From Planctomycetota bacterium (lineage in GTDB: Bacteria; Planctomycetota; Planctomycetia; Planctomycetales; Planctomycetaceae): a stretch of 64,000 nucleotides of DNA. The DNA lies in contig JACTNB010000009.1 in NCBI GenBank assembly GCA_014584345.1, positions 15,345-79,344 of the forward strand. The letters are read 5' to 3'. The position numbers and the translations under genes are program-made. Every line of letters starts with the position of its first letter. The first letter of the stretch is position 1. Of the stretch, positions 43,379-53,325 are shown in pieces. A model generated the notes under the pieces. It saw only the letters and a list, made by a program, of their open reading frames with translations, was not told the origin of the DNA and did no database searches.

Positions 43379-44560
43379 TTAGAAAACCGTGAGCAGCATC
43401 ATTTGCGTGGAACGGGTCAGCCAGCGGCGGTCTTCCGGCGAAATCGTTTGCTGTTGCAGAATGCGCTTGGCCCGCTGGCGAGTTTGCGTGACAAATAATC
43501 TTTGCACGGTGGTCAGTTTCCAGTTGTCCGCTTGCTGATCGATTTTCTCGACAATCTTCAGCACCGTGGTCACTTCATCCAGTGTCAGCTCCGGATCGGG
43601 AATCCACTCCGGCGAAGAGTCCGCGTTGGCTGCGTGCCGCACCACTTCCCTCAGAAAGGTGGTGATCTCGCGAACCTGCTGGTAATTGATATGGTCTGCC
43701 GTGTCCCGAATGCTGTGATAGTCGCGCGATTGACCTGTCGAGGCAAACAAAAAGGGGATTTGCCGATCGCGAAAGGGGCCATAATCACTGCGCGTTCCCA
43801 CAAATTCGCTGTTCAACAACAATGGACGCGTATTCGGCTCGCTGTCGATCCCGGCCAGCAGTTCGCGCAAACCGGTGCCATGCTCGGCACCGAAAAGAAA
43901 AACCGAATTCAACGGCAAGTCTCCCAGGGAACGGCCCAGCATGTCCGCCACCAGGACCAGCCTCAGACGCTCCAGGGGAATCGGCGGATGTGCCGTGAAC
44001 CAGCGGGAGCCAAACAGCAGATGCTCCTCCAGATCAAAACTCACAAAAATCACCGATCGCCGAGGAGACGGATCCGCCGACTTCAGCAACCGCGCCACTT
44101 CCAGCACCATCGCCACGCCGCTGGCATTATCGTCTGCTCCGTGAAAAATGCCTCCTCCGCCTCGCCCCAGATGATCGTGATGGGCCGCAATCAACACGTA
44201 TTCCTCCGCCAACGCGGGATCGCTGCCAGGCAGGATCGCGCCCACATTGGTGCCGAGTGTCCGTGGAGGCTCGTCACCCTCCGAGAGCCCCGGAATCGTT
44301 TGCAGGTACGAATTTCCGGCAAACAACGGATTTAATTCCAGTTCCTGGAATTCCCGCTGAATATATTCAGCAGCCATGGCGGCAAACGGCCCGCGACGCC
44401 CCTGGTATTTCTCGGACGCCAGTTCGCGAATATGGCGTTCAATAGTCTCTCGGCAAGCGGGGAGCCGGTCCCCCCCTGTCGCGACTGCTCCCGTCAGCCC
44501 GTTCAAGGTCAGGCAGACAAGCAGGAAAGTTTTCAGGCGGAATGACTGAATAAATGTCAC
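43379..44560 (-). CDS. M28-family zinc aminopeptidase, exported
   Basis: From a GTG at 44560 the 393-residue protein begins with a signal peptide (FRLKTFLLVCLTLNGLTGAV). The two-zinc peptidase core shows the ligands in order: His in LIAAHHDHLG, Asp in FHGADDNASGVAM, the catalytic and ligand glutamates in VSFDLEEHLLFGS, Asp in LVADMLG, and His near SRDYHSIRDTADH. Members cleave N-terminal residues or act as glutaminyl cyclases. A TTG at 44638 would add 26 residues but gives an overlong leader. The protein probably works in the periplasm. It is divergent from the tyrosine-rich protein gene. Confidence 0.9.
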   Translation of the reverse strand: MTFIQSFRLKTFLLVCLTLNGLTGAVATGGDRLPACRETIERHIRELASEKYQGRRGPFAAMAAEYIQREFQELELNPLFAGNSYLQTIPGLSEGDEPPRTLGTNVGAILPGSDPALAEEYVLIAAHHDHLGRGGGGIFHGADDNASGVAMVLEVARLLKSADPSPRRSVIFVSFDLEEHLLFGSRWFTAHPPIPLERLRLVLVADMLGRSLGDLPLNSVFLFGAEHGTGLRELLAGIDSEPNTRPLLLNSEFVGTRSDYGPFRDRQIPFLFASTGQSRDYHSIRDTADHINYQQVREITTFLREVVRHAANADSSPEWIPDPELTLDEVTTVLKIVEKIDQQADNWKLTTVQRLFVTQTRQRAKRILQQQTISPEDRRWLTRSTQMMLLTVF

Positions 44561-44793
44561 GTATCTGCTTTTCGGGAGAGACGTTTGAGAAAAAATGTGG
44601 AAGAGTCGGGAAAGATGGCGAAGGATCCCGGTCGACAATAACGGTTATGCGAAACTTTCCTGATGTAACGGCGGTCTGACGGTCGATGTTACCTGTAAGT
44701 TGACAACAATCGCGGGATGCGCCGCGCCGGTCTTACTTAATGCTTCCATCCACTCTGCCCGAGGGGTGGCCTGTTCCTCAAGGAGAATCAAGG

Positions 44794-45093
44794 ATGTTTC
44801 GTCGATTGGCCCAGGCTTGCCTGCTGGCGGGCACGATGCTGATGGTGGGTGGCCTCTCCGCTACGGAGGCCAACGCACAAGGTCGTGGTCAGCCCACGGA
44901 TTGGAACCGTTTCTATTACTATCCGTACCTGTACTATCCCCAGAACTTCTACCAATACCAAAGCCACGATCACATGTATTATCGGTATTCACCGGAAATG
45001 CAGATCCCCGTGTACAACAAGGACTGGTACAATTTTTACCCGACCGAAAAGCCTTATTACAAGGGCTACCACTTCCATCTGGACGTGTTTTAA
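44794..45093 (+). CDS. Small secreted tyrosine-rich protein (calmodulin-binding-type label)
   Basis: A 99-residue protein whose ATG follows AAGGAGA by about eight bases. It has a signal peptide (ACLLAGTMLMVGGLSATEAN AQ). The mature part is extremely rich in Tyr and aromatic residues: WNRFYYYPYLYYPQNFYQYQ, then MYYRYSPEMQIPVYNKDWYN and a final FHLDVF. Short proteins of this pattern occur in planctomycetes and are usually labelled calmodulin-binding without evidence; that is my recollection. A role at the cell surface is plausible but unproven. A good terminator follows about 40 bases after its stop. Confidence 0.75.
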   Translation: MFRRLAQACLLAGTMLMVGGLSATEANAQGRGQPTDWNRFYYYPYLYYPQNFYQYQSHDHMYYRYSPEMQIPVYNKDWYNFYPTEKPYYKGYHFHLDVF

Positions 45094-45132
45094 GCCCTGC
45101 TTGCGGAAATATGCGATAAACCGGAACCACGA

Positions 45133-45167
45133 GAAAACGCCTGGCCTTTCCCCAGGCGTTTTTTTTC
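45133..45167 (+). terminator. Rho-independent terminator of the tyrosine-rich protein gene
   Basis: AAAACGCCTGG pairs with CCAGGCGTTTT around CCTTTC, followed by a run of T. It lies about 40 bases past the stop. Confidence 0.85.
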
Positions 45168-45237
45168 ATGGTTTTCACTGCTGAAAAGTAGAACCGGAAT
45201 TCCGTGCCGCAGGCCCGTGGGAATACACTCAGCCCGT

Positions 45238-45267
45238 AAAAAAAGCCACCAGGTTTCCTGGTGGCTT
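45238..45267 (-). terminator. Rho-independent terminator of the desaturase gene
   Basis: On the minus strand AAGCCACCAGG-AAA-CCTGGTGGCTT is followed by TTTTT. It lies about 30 bases past the desaturase stop and faces the terminator at 45133. Confidence 0.85.
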
Positions 45268-45297
45268 GTGATTGACTAAGGGCAACGGACGGACGCC

Positions 45298-46269
45298 TCA
45301 GCGTGTCGGCAACTGGTCCTGTACGCCGCTGGCCAGGTGCAGCTTTTTCAGCAGCCAAATCACGCGGTAGGTGATATCCAGTTCCCACCAGCGATGACCA
45401 TGAATGGCCAGACGCTGATAGGCATGGTGGTTGTTGTGCCAGCCTTCGCCATATGCCAGCAGGGCCACCCACCACAGATTTCGGGACTGGTCACGAGTTT
45501 TATAGTTGCGATACCCCCAGACATGCGTGGCCGAGTTGACACACCAGGTGCCGTGGTAAACCACTGTCATCCGCATGCACAGACCCCACAGCAGAACGGA
45601 AAGCCCGATGCCACCCATCAGGTATTCCCCTGCCAGATACAATGCAACGCCACTCCCCACCAGAATGACCGGATACAAATAATGCATGATGCGATGTCCG
45701 GGATCCTTCCAGATATCCGGCGCCCAGCGCTTCAGCATGGCGGTCACTTCCTCGTTTGTCTTTTTGGGCTGCAGCCACAGCAGATGAGACCACCAGAAGC
45801 CATGCAGCGGGGAATGCGGATCCCCTTCCTGATCGGACAGGGCATGATGCTTCCGATGCGTGGCGACCCAGAAGGCCGGGCTCCCTTCCGCCGACAACAT
45901 CCCGCACATCGCGAAGAAGTATTTCAAGGGGGGGACCACCTTGAAGCTGCCGTGCGAAAACAGGCGATGATATCCCAGTGTCACCCCCAGGCAGGCGGTG
46001 ACGAAGTGCAGAGCCAGAAACGTGAAAAACCCGGCCCAGGTGAAATAGAACAAGGCCGCGACCGCTCCGGCATGCATCACCGCCAGCCAGCCGGCCACCA
46101 CCCAGTTGATCCCATGGGGAAACCGCGAACGCACGGATTGCCATGAATTCAAGGGGATGTTGCTGTCCGCGGGCAGTTCGCTGGCCACCAGGTCCGCGGG
46201 CGGAACGACCGGCTCATTCATGGGATCGTGCGCGATCGCATCGGCAGGATCGGTGTAGGTTGTATTCAT
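45298..46269 (-). CDS. Acyl-CoA/acyl-lipid delta-9 fatty acid desaturase
   Basis: A 323-residue di-iron membrane enzyme that introduces a double bond in fatty acids. The three histidine boxes are present: HRLFSHGSF (HxxxxH), HRKHHALSD (HxxHH) and HNNHHAY (HxxHH). Four hydrophobic helices surround them (VVAGWLAVMHAGAVAALFYF, FFTFLALHFVTACLGVTLGY, YLYPVILVGSGVALYLAG, GIGLSVLLWGL). This is the stearoyl-CoA desaturase-type layout (DesC/OLE1-like). It probably adjusts membrane fluidity. The gene is monocistronic, with its own terminator. Confidence 0.93.
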   Translation of the reverse strand: MNTTYTDPADAIAHDPMNEPVVPPADLVASELPADSNIPLNSWQSVRSRFPHGINWVVAGWLAVMHAGAVAALFYFTWAGFFTFLALHFVTACLGVTLGYHRLFSHGSFKVVPPLKYFFAMCGMLSAEGSPAFWVATHRKHHALSDQEGDPHSPLHGFWWSHLLWLQPKKTNEEVTAMLKRWAPDIWKDPGHRIMHYLYPVILVGSGVALYLAGEYLMGGIGLSVLLWGLCMRMTVVYHGTWCVNSATHVWGYRNYKTRDQSRNLWWVALLAYGEGWHNNHHAYQRLAIHGHRWWELDITYRVIWLLKKLHLASGVQDQLPTR

Positions 46270-46977
46270 ATTTGCTCCTCGTGGTTATTAGCTTCGTTGC
46301 GGATTATAGAAATCTTTTTCGTGGGGAGAGAGTCGAGAACGCTCCTTCGAGGCTGTTCCCTGGCTGACGGCTCAAGGGGCATCGAATTGGTGTCCAGGAC
46401 CAGTAGACATGTCTAAAGTAACGCAGCACACCTTTATATTGGTTGTCCATGGGGGGGGGAAGTCTCAATGAGACTTGATCTCAACAGCATACCGACCTTT
46501 TGGAAAGCTGCCAATCCCGTTGCACTTATAAGGAGACGATTGTGTCACTATGACGCAGCAAAAAAGTGCCTGAAATTCGCGGGAAAACCGATAAGAGCGG
46601 GCGGTCAGGGGAGTCTCTGTTCAGGCTGCGAGTCCCTTGTTTTACGACAGCCAGATCCCGGCTCACTTACCCGGTTATCCTTGAGTCGGGTATGGTTCTC
46701 GACGGCAACGGAATGCAAAAATGCTCCTCATTTACCGCAAATGGTCTCGCCGATCCCTGGGAAACCAGGAGTAAAGATCGGGACTGTTTTGTGTCTATAA
46801 TATACGCAAGTGATTGATATATTTTCACCTGCGACGTGAAGGGGTCAAGGCCAGTTGCCGGGGAACCAGGAAATTTCCGGATTTGTGGAGAGACTGGGAA
46901 ACGGCCCCGGGGTGGCTAAAATACCATAAGTATAGAACTGGAATCGTGTTTCATCCTTGACAGAAAAATATCCTAAG
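46270..46977. other. Long gene-free region upstream of hemH
   Basis: About 700 bases between the divergent desaturase and ferrochelatase genes. Short open frames on the plus strand have no recognisable protein character. I see no tRNA, riboswitch or strong hairpin. It should contain the promoters of both genes; an unrecognised small RNA is possible. Confidence 0.25.
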
Positions 46978-48021
<1,044 letters not shown>

Positions 48022-48134
48022 CGGAATTAGGCAAATTTTTGCTGGCCGCCAGACTGCTCTCCCCATTCCGTCGCGGAATCTGTTACAACTCTCTGTGAGG
48101 ATGTAACTTTCGGTGAAGACCGGCTGGTTTTACT

Positions 48135-49526
48135 ATGAATGGTCTGCATCGCGATGTCGATCGCGGTGTGGCGCGTCGCTGTAAAGGAATGGATTCCGTG
48201 GGGCGTTATCTGTTGAACTGCGTGTACCTGGGCCTGATTCTGCTGGCGCTGCCCGTGCTGCTGATGCGTCGCTTGACGCAGGGAAAATATCGAGAAGGCT
48301 GGGGCCAGAAGTTTCTCGGACGCGTGCCCCGGCGGACTGGCTCGAAGCCCTGCCTGTGGCTGCACGCCGTGAGCGTGGGGGAAGTGCTGCAAGTACAACC
48401 GGTCGTTGCCTCGTGGCGCGAACGGCATCCCGATTGGGACATCTACATTTCCACCACGACGGCCACGGGCAGGCAGCTTGCCGAAAAAAACTACCCGGAT
48501 TGCACCGTCTGCTACTGTCCCCTCGATTTCACTTGGGCCGTTGGACAGGCTTTTCGGCGAATTCGCCCCGACTGCCTGGCTTTGGTGGAACTCGAACTTT
48601 GGCCGAATTTGATCCTCGAGGCACGCCGGAGACGCGTGGCCTCCGTTCTGATCAATGGACGTCTGAGCGAAAAAAGTTTCCGAGGCTACCGTAAGTTGCG
48701 CTGGCTGGTGGCCCCCCTGTTGCGTTCCTTCCGGCTGATCGCCGTGCAAAATCAGGAGTACGCACAGCGTTTCCGGCATCTCGGAGCCAGGCCGGATCAG
48801 TTGTTGCAAGCTGGCTCCATCAAGTTCGATCGCCTTCGGACCGACCGGCAAGCCCCCGCCGTGCGTGCCTTGCAGGCTGCCCTGGCGTTGCCGGAAAATA
48901 AACCCGTCCTGATGGCTGGCAGCACGCACGCACCCGAGGAAGAACTCATGGTGCAAAGCTGGCTGAACCTGCGCGTGCAGCGCCCCGATTTACACCTGAT
49001 TCTGGCGCCCCGGCATGCGGAACGGTTCGATCAGGTTGCGGAACAGATTGAACAGAAGGGGGTTCGGGTGATTCGCAGGTCGGTCGGGCTAAAATCCGGA
49101 GACTCCGAGACAAGCCGCGAGGACCAGCCCACGGTTTATCTGCTGGATACGCTGGGAGAACTTTCGGCTTGCTGGGGGCTGGCCCATTTTGCCTATGTGG
49201 GGGGCAGTTTGAATCAGCGGGGGGGGCAGAACATGATGGAGCCGGCGGCGTTCGGATGCGCAGTACTGTTCGGCCCGAACACCTGGAACTTCGCAGACGT
49301 GGTCTCGGCTTTGAAGGCGCGCGAGGCGTGCCGCGAGGTGGCCAGCCCTTCCGAGCTTGAACAGACGTTGCGGGAACTCCTCCTGCAACCCCGTCTGGCC
49401 CGGGAAATGGGTGGTCGCGCCCGGGAATACGTCCTGTCCCAACAGGGGGGGACACAACAAACCGTGGCCGCGCTGGAGTCTATTCTCCTGGCGGAAGACC
49501 AGTCCTCGGTGCATCGTGCTGCTTGA
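48135..49526 (+). CDS. waaA: 3-deoxy-D-manno-octulosonic acid transferase
   Basis: Transfers KDO from CMP-KDO to lipid A precursor at the inner membrane, so the organism probably makes LPS-like lipid A. The 463-residue GT30 protein has the N-terminal anchor LLNCVYLGLILLALPVLLMR, the KDO-transferase segments YREGWGQKFLGRVP, LWLHAVSVGEVLQVQPVV, VELELWPNLI, INGRLSEKSFRGY, and the C-terminal donor site LAPRHAERFDQV and VGGSLNQRGGQNMMEPAAFG. The start shown is the first ATG. A GTG at 48198, which has AAAGGA nine bases upstream, fits the usual family length better. Confidence 0.94.
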   Translation: MNGLHRDVDRGVARRCKGMDSVGRYLLNCVYLGLILLALPVLLMRRLTQGKYREGWGQKFLGRVPRRTGSKPCLWLHAVSVGEVLQVQPVVASWRERHPDWDIYISTTTATGRQLAEKNYPDCTVCYCPLDFTWAVGQAFRRIRPDCLALVELELWPNLILEARRRRVASVLINGRLSEKSFRGYRKLRWLVAPLLRSFRLIAVQNQEYAQRFRHLGARPDQLLQAGSIKFDRLRTDRQAPAVRALQAALALPENKPVLMAGSTHAPEEELMVQSWLNLRVQRPDLHLILAPRHAERFDQVAEQIEQKGVRVIRRSVGLKSGDSETSREDQPTVYLLDTLGELSACWGLAHFAYVGGSLNQRGGQNMMEPAAFGCAVLFGPNTWNFADVVSALKAREACREVASPSELEQTLRELLLQPRLAREMGGRAREYVLSQQGGTQQTVAALESILLAEDQSSVHRAA

Positions 49527-49613
49527 GAACTCCCGGGACGCTTTAAGTCTCCGCTACATCCGCTAAAATGGTTCGGTTGTACTGGAGGTCAAGATACTAT
49601 TTGGGGATGAAAC

Positions 49614-50792
49614 ATGGCGAATTATTTATTCACTAGCGAAGCGGTCAGCATGGGGCATCCGGACAAGGTTTCGGATCAGGTGTCCGATGGCGTGCTGGAT
49701 GCCTTGCTGGCACAAGACCCACTTGCCCGAGTTGCTTGTGAAACATTGTGTACGACCGATTTTGTCTGTCTGGCGGGGGAAATCACGGCCAACGCCCAGG
49801 TGGATTATGCCGCCGTGGCTCGCAAGGTCATTCGTGAAATTGGTTATACCAGCGACGATATCGGGTTCAATGCCGACACCTGCCAGATCGATGTCCGCCT
49901 GCATTCCCAAAGTGGCGATATTGCCATGGGCGTGGACCGCGACGGTGCGGGCGACCAAGGCCTGATGTTCGGCTATGCCTGCAATCAAACCGAGGAATTC
50001 ATGCCGGTTCCCATTGCCTTGTCGCATCGGATTTTGAACCGCCTGACCGAAGCCCGGAAGCGGGGAGAAGTCGACTGGCTGCGCCCGGATAGCAAAAGTC
50101 AGGTTAGCGTCGAATTCGATGGCTGTCGTCCCGTGGGGATAACAGCGGTCGTGGTTTCCACGCAGCATACGCCCCAGGTCACGCAGCAGGAAATCAGCGA
50201 ATATATTATCGAAAACATCGTCAAGGATGTAGTCCCCGCCGATTTTCTCAGCGGGAAAACCAAGTATCACATCAATCCCACGGGGCAGTTCATTATCGGT
50301 GGGCCTCACGGGGATTGTGGATTGACAGGCCGCAAAATTATCGTCGATACCTACGGCGGTTGGGGCCGGCATGGGGGCGGGGCCTTTTCCGGTAAGGATC
50401 CCACAAAGGTCGACCGCTCGGCAGCGTACATGGCCCGGTATGTGGCCAAGAACATCGTCGCCGCCGGTCTGGCGGAGGAATGTGAGGTACAACTCGCCTA
50501 CGCCATCGGCGTGGCCGAACCGGTCAGCGTGTATGTGGATACCAAGGGAACGGGCAAGGTCGATGGCGAACGGATTTCCGCAGCCGTGCGGGAAATCTTC
50601 CCGTTGACCCCGCGGGGAATCATCGAAACGCTGAAATTGCGTCGTCCCATTTTCCAGAAAACCGCTTGGGGAGGCCATTTTGGCCGAAACGACCCCGACT
50701 TCACCTGGGAGGCAACCAATAAAGCCTCCGATCTGCGTCAAGCCGTGGGGCTTACAGCCGACGTGCCCGAAACGCAATTTGCCATGAGTTAA
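49614..50792 (+). CDS. metK: S-adenosylmethionine synthetase
   Basis: Makes SAM from methionine and ATP; this feeds the several methyltransferases and radical SAM proteins in the window. The 392-residue protein has all family signatures: TSEAVSMGHPDKVSDQVSDG, GDIAMGVDRDGAGDQGLMFG (hexapeptide-type ATP loop GAGDQG), GGPHGDCGLTGRKIIVDTYG, and GGGAFSGKDPTKVDRSAAYM. GGGGA lies before the ATG. The 90-base leader shows no SAM riboswitch. A terminator follows the stop. Confidence 0.97.
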   Translation: MANYLFTSEAVSMGHPDKVSDQVSDGVLDALLAQDPLARVACETLCTTDFVCLAGEITANAQVDYAAVARKVIREIGYTSDDIGFNADTCQIDVRLHSQSGDIAMGVDRDGAGDQGLMFGYACNQTEEFMPVPIALSHRILNRLTEARKRGEVDWLRPDSKSQVSVEFDGCRPVGITAVVVSTQHTPQVTQQEISEYIIENIVKDVVPADFLSGKTKYHINPTGQFIIGGPHGDCGLTGRKIIVDTYGGWGRHGGGAFSGKDPTKVDRSAAYMARYVAKNIVAAGLAEECEVQLAYAIGVAEPVSVYVDTKGTGKVDGERISAAVREIFPLTPRGIIETLKLRRPIFQKTAWGGHFGRNDPDFTWEATNKASDLRQAVGLTADVPETQFAMS

Positions 50793-50801
50793 TCAGACCA
50801 G

Positions 50802-50842
50802 GCCGGGCGGACACTCGGAAGAGTGTTCGCCCAGGCTTTTTC
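50802..50842 (+). terminator. Rho-independent terminator of metK
   Basis: GGGCGGACACTC (50805-50816) pairs with GAGTGTTCGCCC (50821-50832) around GGAA with one mismatch, followed by AGGCTTTTT. It starts about 10 bases past the metK stop. Confidence 0.8.
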
Positions 50843-50878
50843 GACAAGGCGACCGCCAGGAGACGAAGGAGTGTTTCC

Positions 50879-51715
50879 ATGTCCGAACTGACACAGCAAC
50901 TGAGTACGGCCTTGCGGCAGATTCAGCAGCACCCCCTGTTGCAACGGGGATGGGAACTCACGATCGCCCTGTTTCTGACCGGGTTTCTACTTTTGGGATG
51001 CCGACTGCTGGGAAGCTTGGTTCCCGATCAGGATCCATGGCGTGGTTTGGGGGCTCTCTGGCTGCTCAACGGAACCTGCCTGGTTGTGTTCTGGTTGCTC
51101 TCATTCCGACTCTCCCCCGTCCGACCCCATGCCGCTCATTTTGCCTGCTGGTCCCTGTTGATGTTTGCGGGACTCGCCGCTGCTAATCTCGCCTTTATGC
51201 CGAACGGTTCCTTACTGGTGACGACCGGGGTGCTCGGTTCGCTGCTGGCGTTGGGACTGCTGTATCTGCAAAGGACCCTGGAATTCTCCCAGGAAACAGA
51301 TCGGGCCGAGGGACTTCCGATCGCGGCTCCATTGAATTCGAGTCTCAAACCCAGCGTCGTTTCCGCCGGACTGCAACCCTCGGTCGGCAAGACGGGCGAC
51401 GACCAGGTGGTCCAGTGGCAGACGCGCAAACGCAACGACACGGGGGGAGAAACGGTGGAGGGGATGATCTGCCTCGAATTGGCCAGTGGTCAAACACAGC
51501 GTTCGGCTCACATCACCTTCACGCCCGCGCTCTCCGCGCTGCCCGAAGTGGAATGCGAACCCCTCGGCGATGACGACGTCGAGACAACCCTGGGGGATGT
51601 GTATGCTCACGGATTTCGTGTCGATGTGAGGCGGACCGGTGCTGTCAACACTCCTCGGTGCATCGAAATTGGGTTTCAGGCAATCTGCTCCCAACCGAGC
51701 CAGTCTGCCGCCTGA
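50879..51715 (+). CDS. Four-helix membrane protein of unknown function
   Basis: A 278-residue protein with about four hydrophobic helices in its first half (ELTIALFLTGFLLLGCRLLG, LWLLNGTCLVVFWLLSFRLS, CWSLLMFAGLAAANLAFM, TTGVLGSLLALGLLYLQ). A soluble C-terminal half follows, with beta-rich sequence (GMICLELASGQTQRSAHITF). I do not recognise the family. The ATG has AAGGAG nine bases upstream. It lies between the metK terminator and the GlmU-like gene in the same direction, so it may start a new unit. Confidence 0.7.
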   Translation: MSELTQQLSTALRQIQQHPLLQRGWELTIALFLTGFLLLGCRLLGSLVPDQDPWRGLGALWLLNGTCLVVFWLLSFRLSPVRPHAAHFACWSLLMFAGLAAANLAFMPNGSLLVTTGVLGSLLALGLLYLQRTLEFSQETDRAEGLPIAAPLNSSLKPSVVSAGLQPSVGKTGDDQVVQWQTRKRNDTGGETVEGMICLELASGQTQRSAHITFTPALSALPEVECEPLGDDDVETTLGDVYAHGFRVDVRRTGAVNTPRCIEIGFQAICSQPSQSAA

Positions 51716-51838
51716 TTTTTCGCGTGTCCGTCTTCTCGGAGAGTTGAGGATCCCTTATGATTCGCCGCCAGCGCGTACCGGTCTGCATGCGAATGCGTGC
51801 CTGGGTTTCGTGTTCCGTCGCGGGCAAGGATGGAGACC

Positions 51839-53098
51839 ATGCGGATTCTATTTGTTGAAACCAGGCAGGCCGAGCAGTTTTCTCCCATCGCGCTGACTCG
51901 CCCCGTGTTTGAACTGATGTGCGGCACCCGCAGCATACGTCAGCGGATGTTGGACACGTTGCGTCCGGACTCCTGGGGGGTTGTGGTCCGTCCGCATCTG
52001 GCCGATTTGTATCGGCAGGAATTCCCCGAGGCCCATGTGAATGATCCCACCTGGATCGATGCGGAAGAACTGCTGATCGTGAATGGCTTGTGGGTGGTCG
52101 ATCCGGTCCTGTTGAAAACGCTCCCGCTCGAAACCATTTTCCGTCGGGACGAGGTCCCATTGGCCTGGTTGCGTTCGGGACGCCCGCCCGCCTCCACTGC
52201 CGATTCGATTCAGGAACTTCTGAATGCCATCCCCGAAACACATGCCACGCTCCCCTGTTCCGAGGGGATTTTACTGCGGTATCCCTGGGATTTGATTAAA
52301 CACAACGGAGCCGCGCTGCAACTCGATTTTGAACTGCAACAGGCTAATCCGGAGTGGGTACCCCCAGCAGTGGATCGCGGATTGGGCTTGACGCCCGGCG
52401 GGAACACGCACCGTATACGCATTCATCCGACCGCCCGCATCGAGCCGTTTGTCTCGATCAATACGGAAGCCGGCCCGGTGATGATCGACCGCGACGCGCA
52501 CATTCAATCGTTCACCCGGCTCGAAGGCCCCTGTTACATCGGACCGGGGACGCAACTGTTTCGCGCGCAGATTCGTGGCGAGACATCGATCGGTCCGGTG
52601 TGCCGCGTCGGCGGAGAAATCGAGGCCAGTATCCTGCATGGCTATGCCAACAAATATCATGATGGCTTTCTGGGGCACGGTTATATCTGCCCTTGGGTCA
52701 ATCTGGGGGCCATGACCACCAACAGCGACCTGAAGAACGATTACAGTGAAGTGAAATTTCCCCTGCGGATGGAATACCACGCGACGGGGGAAACAAAACT
52801 CGGCTGTTTTATTGGCGATCACGCGAAAACAGCGATTGGCACTCTGTTCAACACGGGAACCAATGTGGGCGTGATGGCCATGGTGTTGCCCGCGGGGCGG
52901 CTATGCCCCAAGCACATCCCCAGTTTTTGCAGACTTTGGCAAGGGGCCCTGGACGATCTGCTCGATTTCGATGCCGCCTGTCTTACAGCCGCGCATGCCA
53001 TGCAGCGACGGCAGCAGAAGCTGACTCCCGTGTACCGCGACATGCTGGCTGCCGTCAAACAACTTACCGCGCCCGACCGCGTCTCCGTCCTGATGTAG
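51839..53098 (+). CDS. GlmU-like sugar nucleotidyltransferase / N-acetyltransferase
   Basis: A 419-residue protein from the ATG at 51839, with GGAG seven bases upstream. The N-terminal half is a degenerate nucleotidyltransferase (MRILFVETRQAEQFSPIALT, RPVFELMCGTRSI) without the usual GxGTRM loop. The C-terminal half is a left-handed beta-helix of hexapeptide repeats (IHPTARIEPFVSINTEAGPV, IGPGTQLFRAQIRGETSIGP, CFIGDHAKTAIGTLFNTGTN). This matches the alternative bacterial GlmU family, thought to make UDP-GlcNAc where standard GlmU is absent. Whether both activities are present cannot be judged here. Confidence 0.82.
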   Translation: MRILFVETRQAEQFSPIALTRPVFELMCGTRSIRQRMLDTLRPDSWGVVVRPHLADLYRQEFPEAHVNDPTWIDAEELLIVNGLWVVDPVLLKTLPLETIFRRDEVPLAWLRSGRPPASTADSIQELLNAIPETHATLPCSEGILLRYPWDLIKHNGAALQLDFELQQANPEWVPPAVDRGLGLTPGGNTHRIRIHPTARIEPFVSINTEAGPVMIDRDAHIQSFTRLEGPCYIGPGTQLFRAQIRGETSIGPVCRVGGEIEASILHGYANKYHDGFLGHGYICPWVNLGAMTTNSDLKNDYSEVKFPLRMEYHATGETKLGCFIGDHAKTAIGTLFNTGTNVGVMAMVLPAGRLCPKHIPSFCRLWQGALDDLLDFDAACLTAAHAMQRRQQKLTPVYRDMLAAVKQLTAPDRVSVLM

Positions 53099-53325
53099 CT
53101 GGCAAGGGGATATCACGGGCCTTGCCCGCCGGAACATCATTATCATGGGACCTGCCTACCGAATACCAGTCCGCATTTCCTGCCCCTCGACCAACGGAAA
53201 GCCTGTCGCCAGAAAGTTCCGAACAAGGCCCGCACCCGCGGACTTTGGGAGTCAAGGAATCACCCTCTTTGCCGAGATAATGCCAACGACGGAGTCTCTG
53301 TTTCGGGACAGGCCAGGTTTTTTCC

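Noticed and set aside
49527..49613. SAM riboswitch upstream of metK
   Set aside because: The leader is only about 90 bases and shows no SAM-I or SAM-II paired elements.
49626..50777. 383-residue open frame antisense to metK
   Set aside because: Lies entirely within metK and has no family signature.
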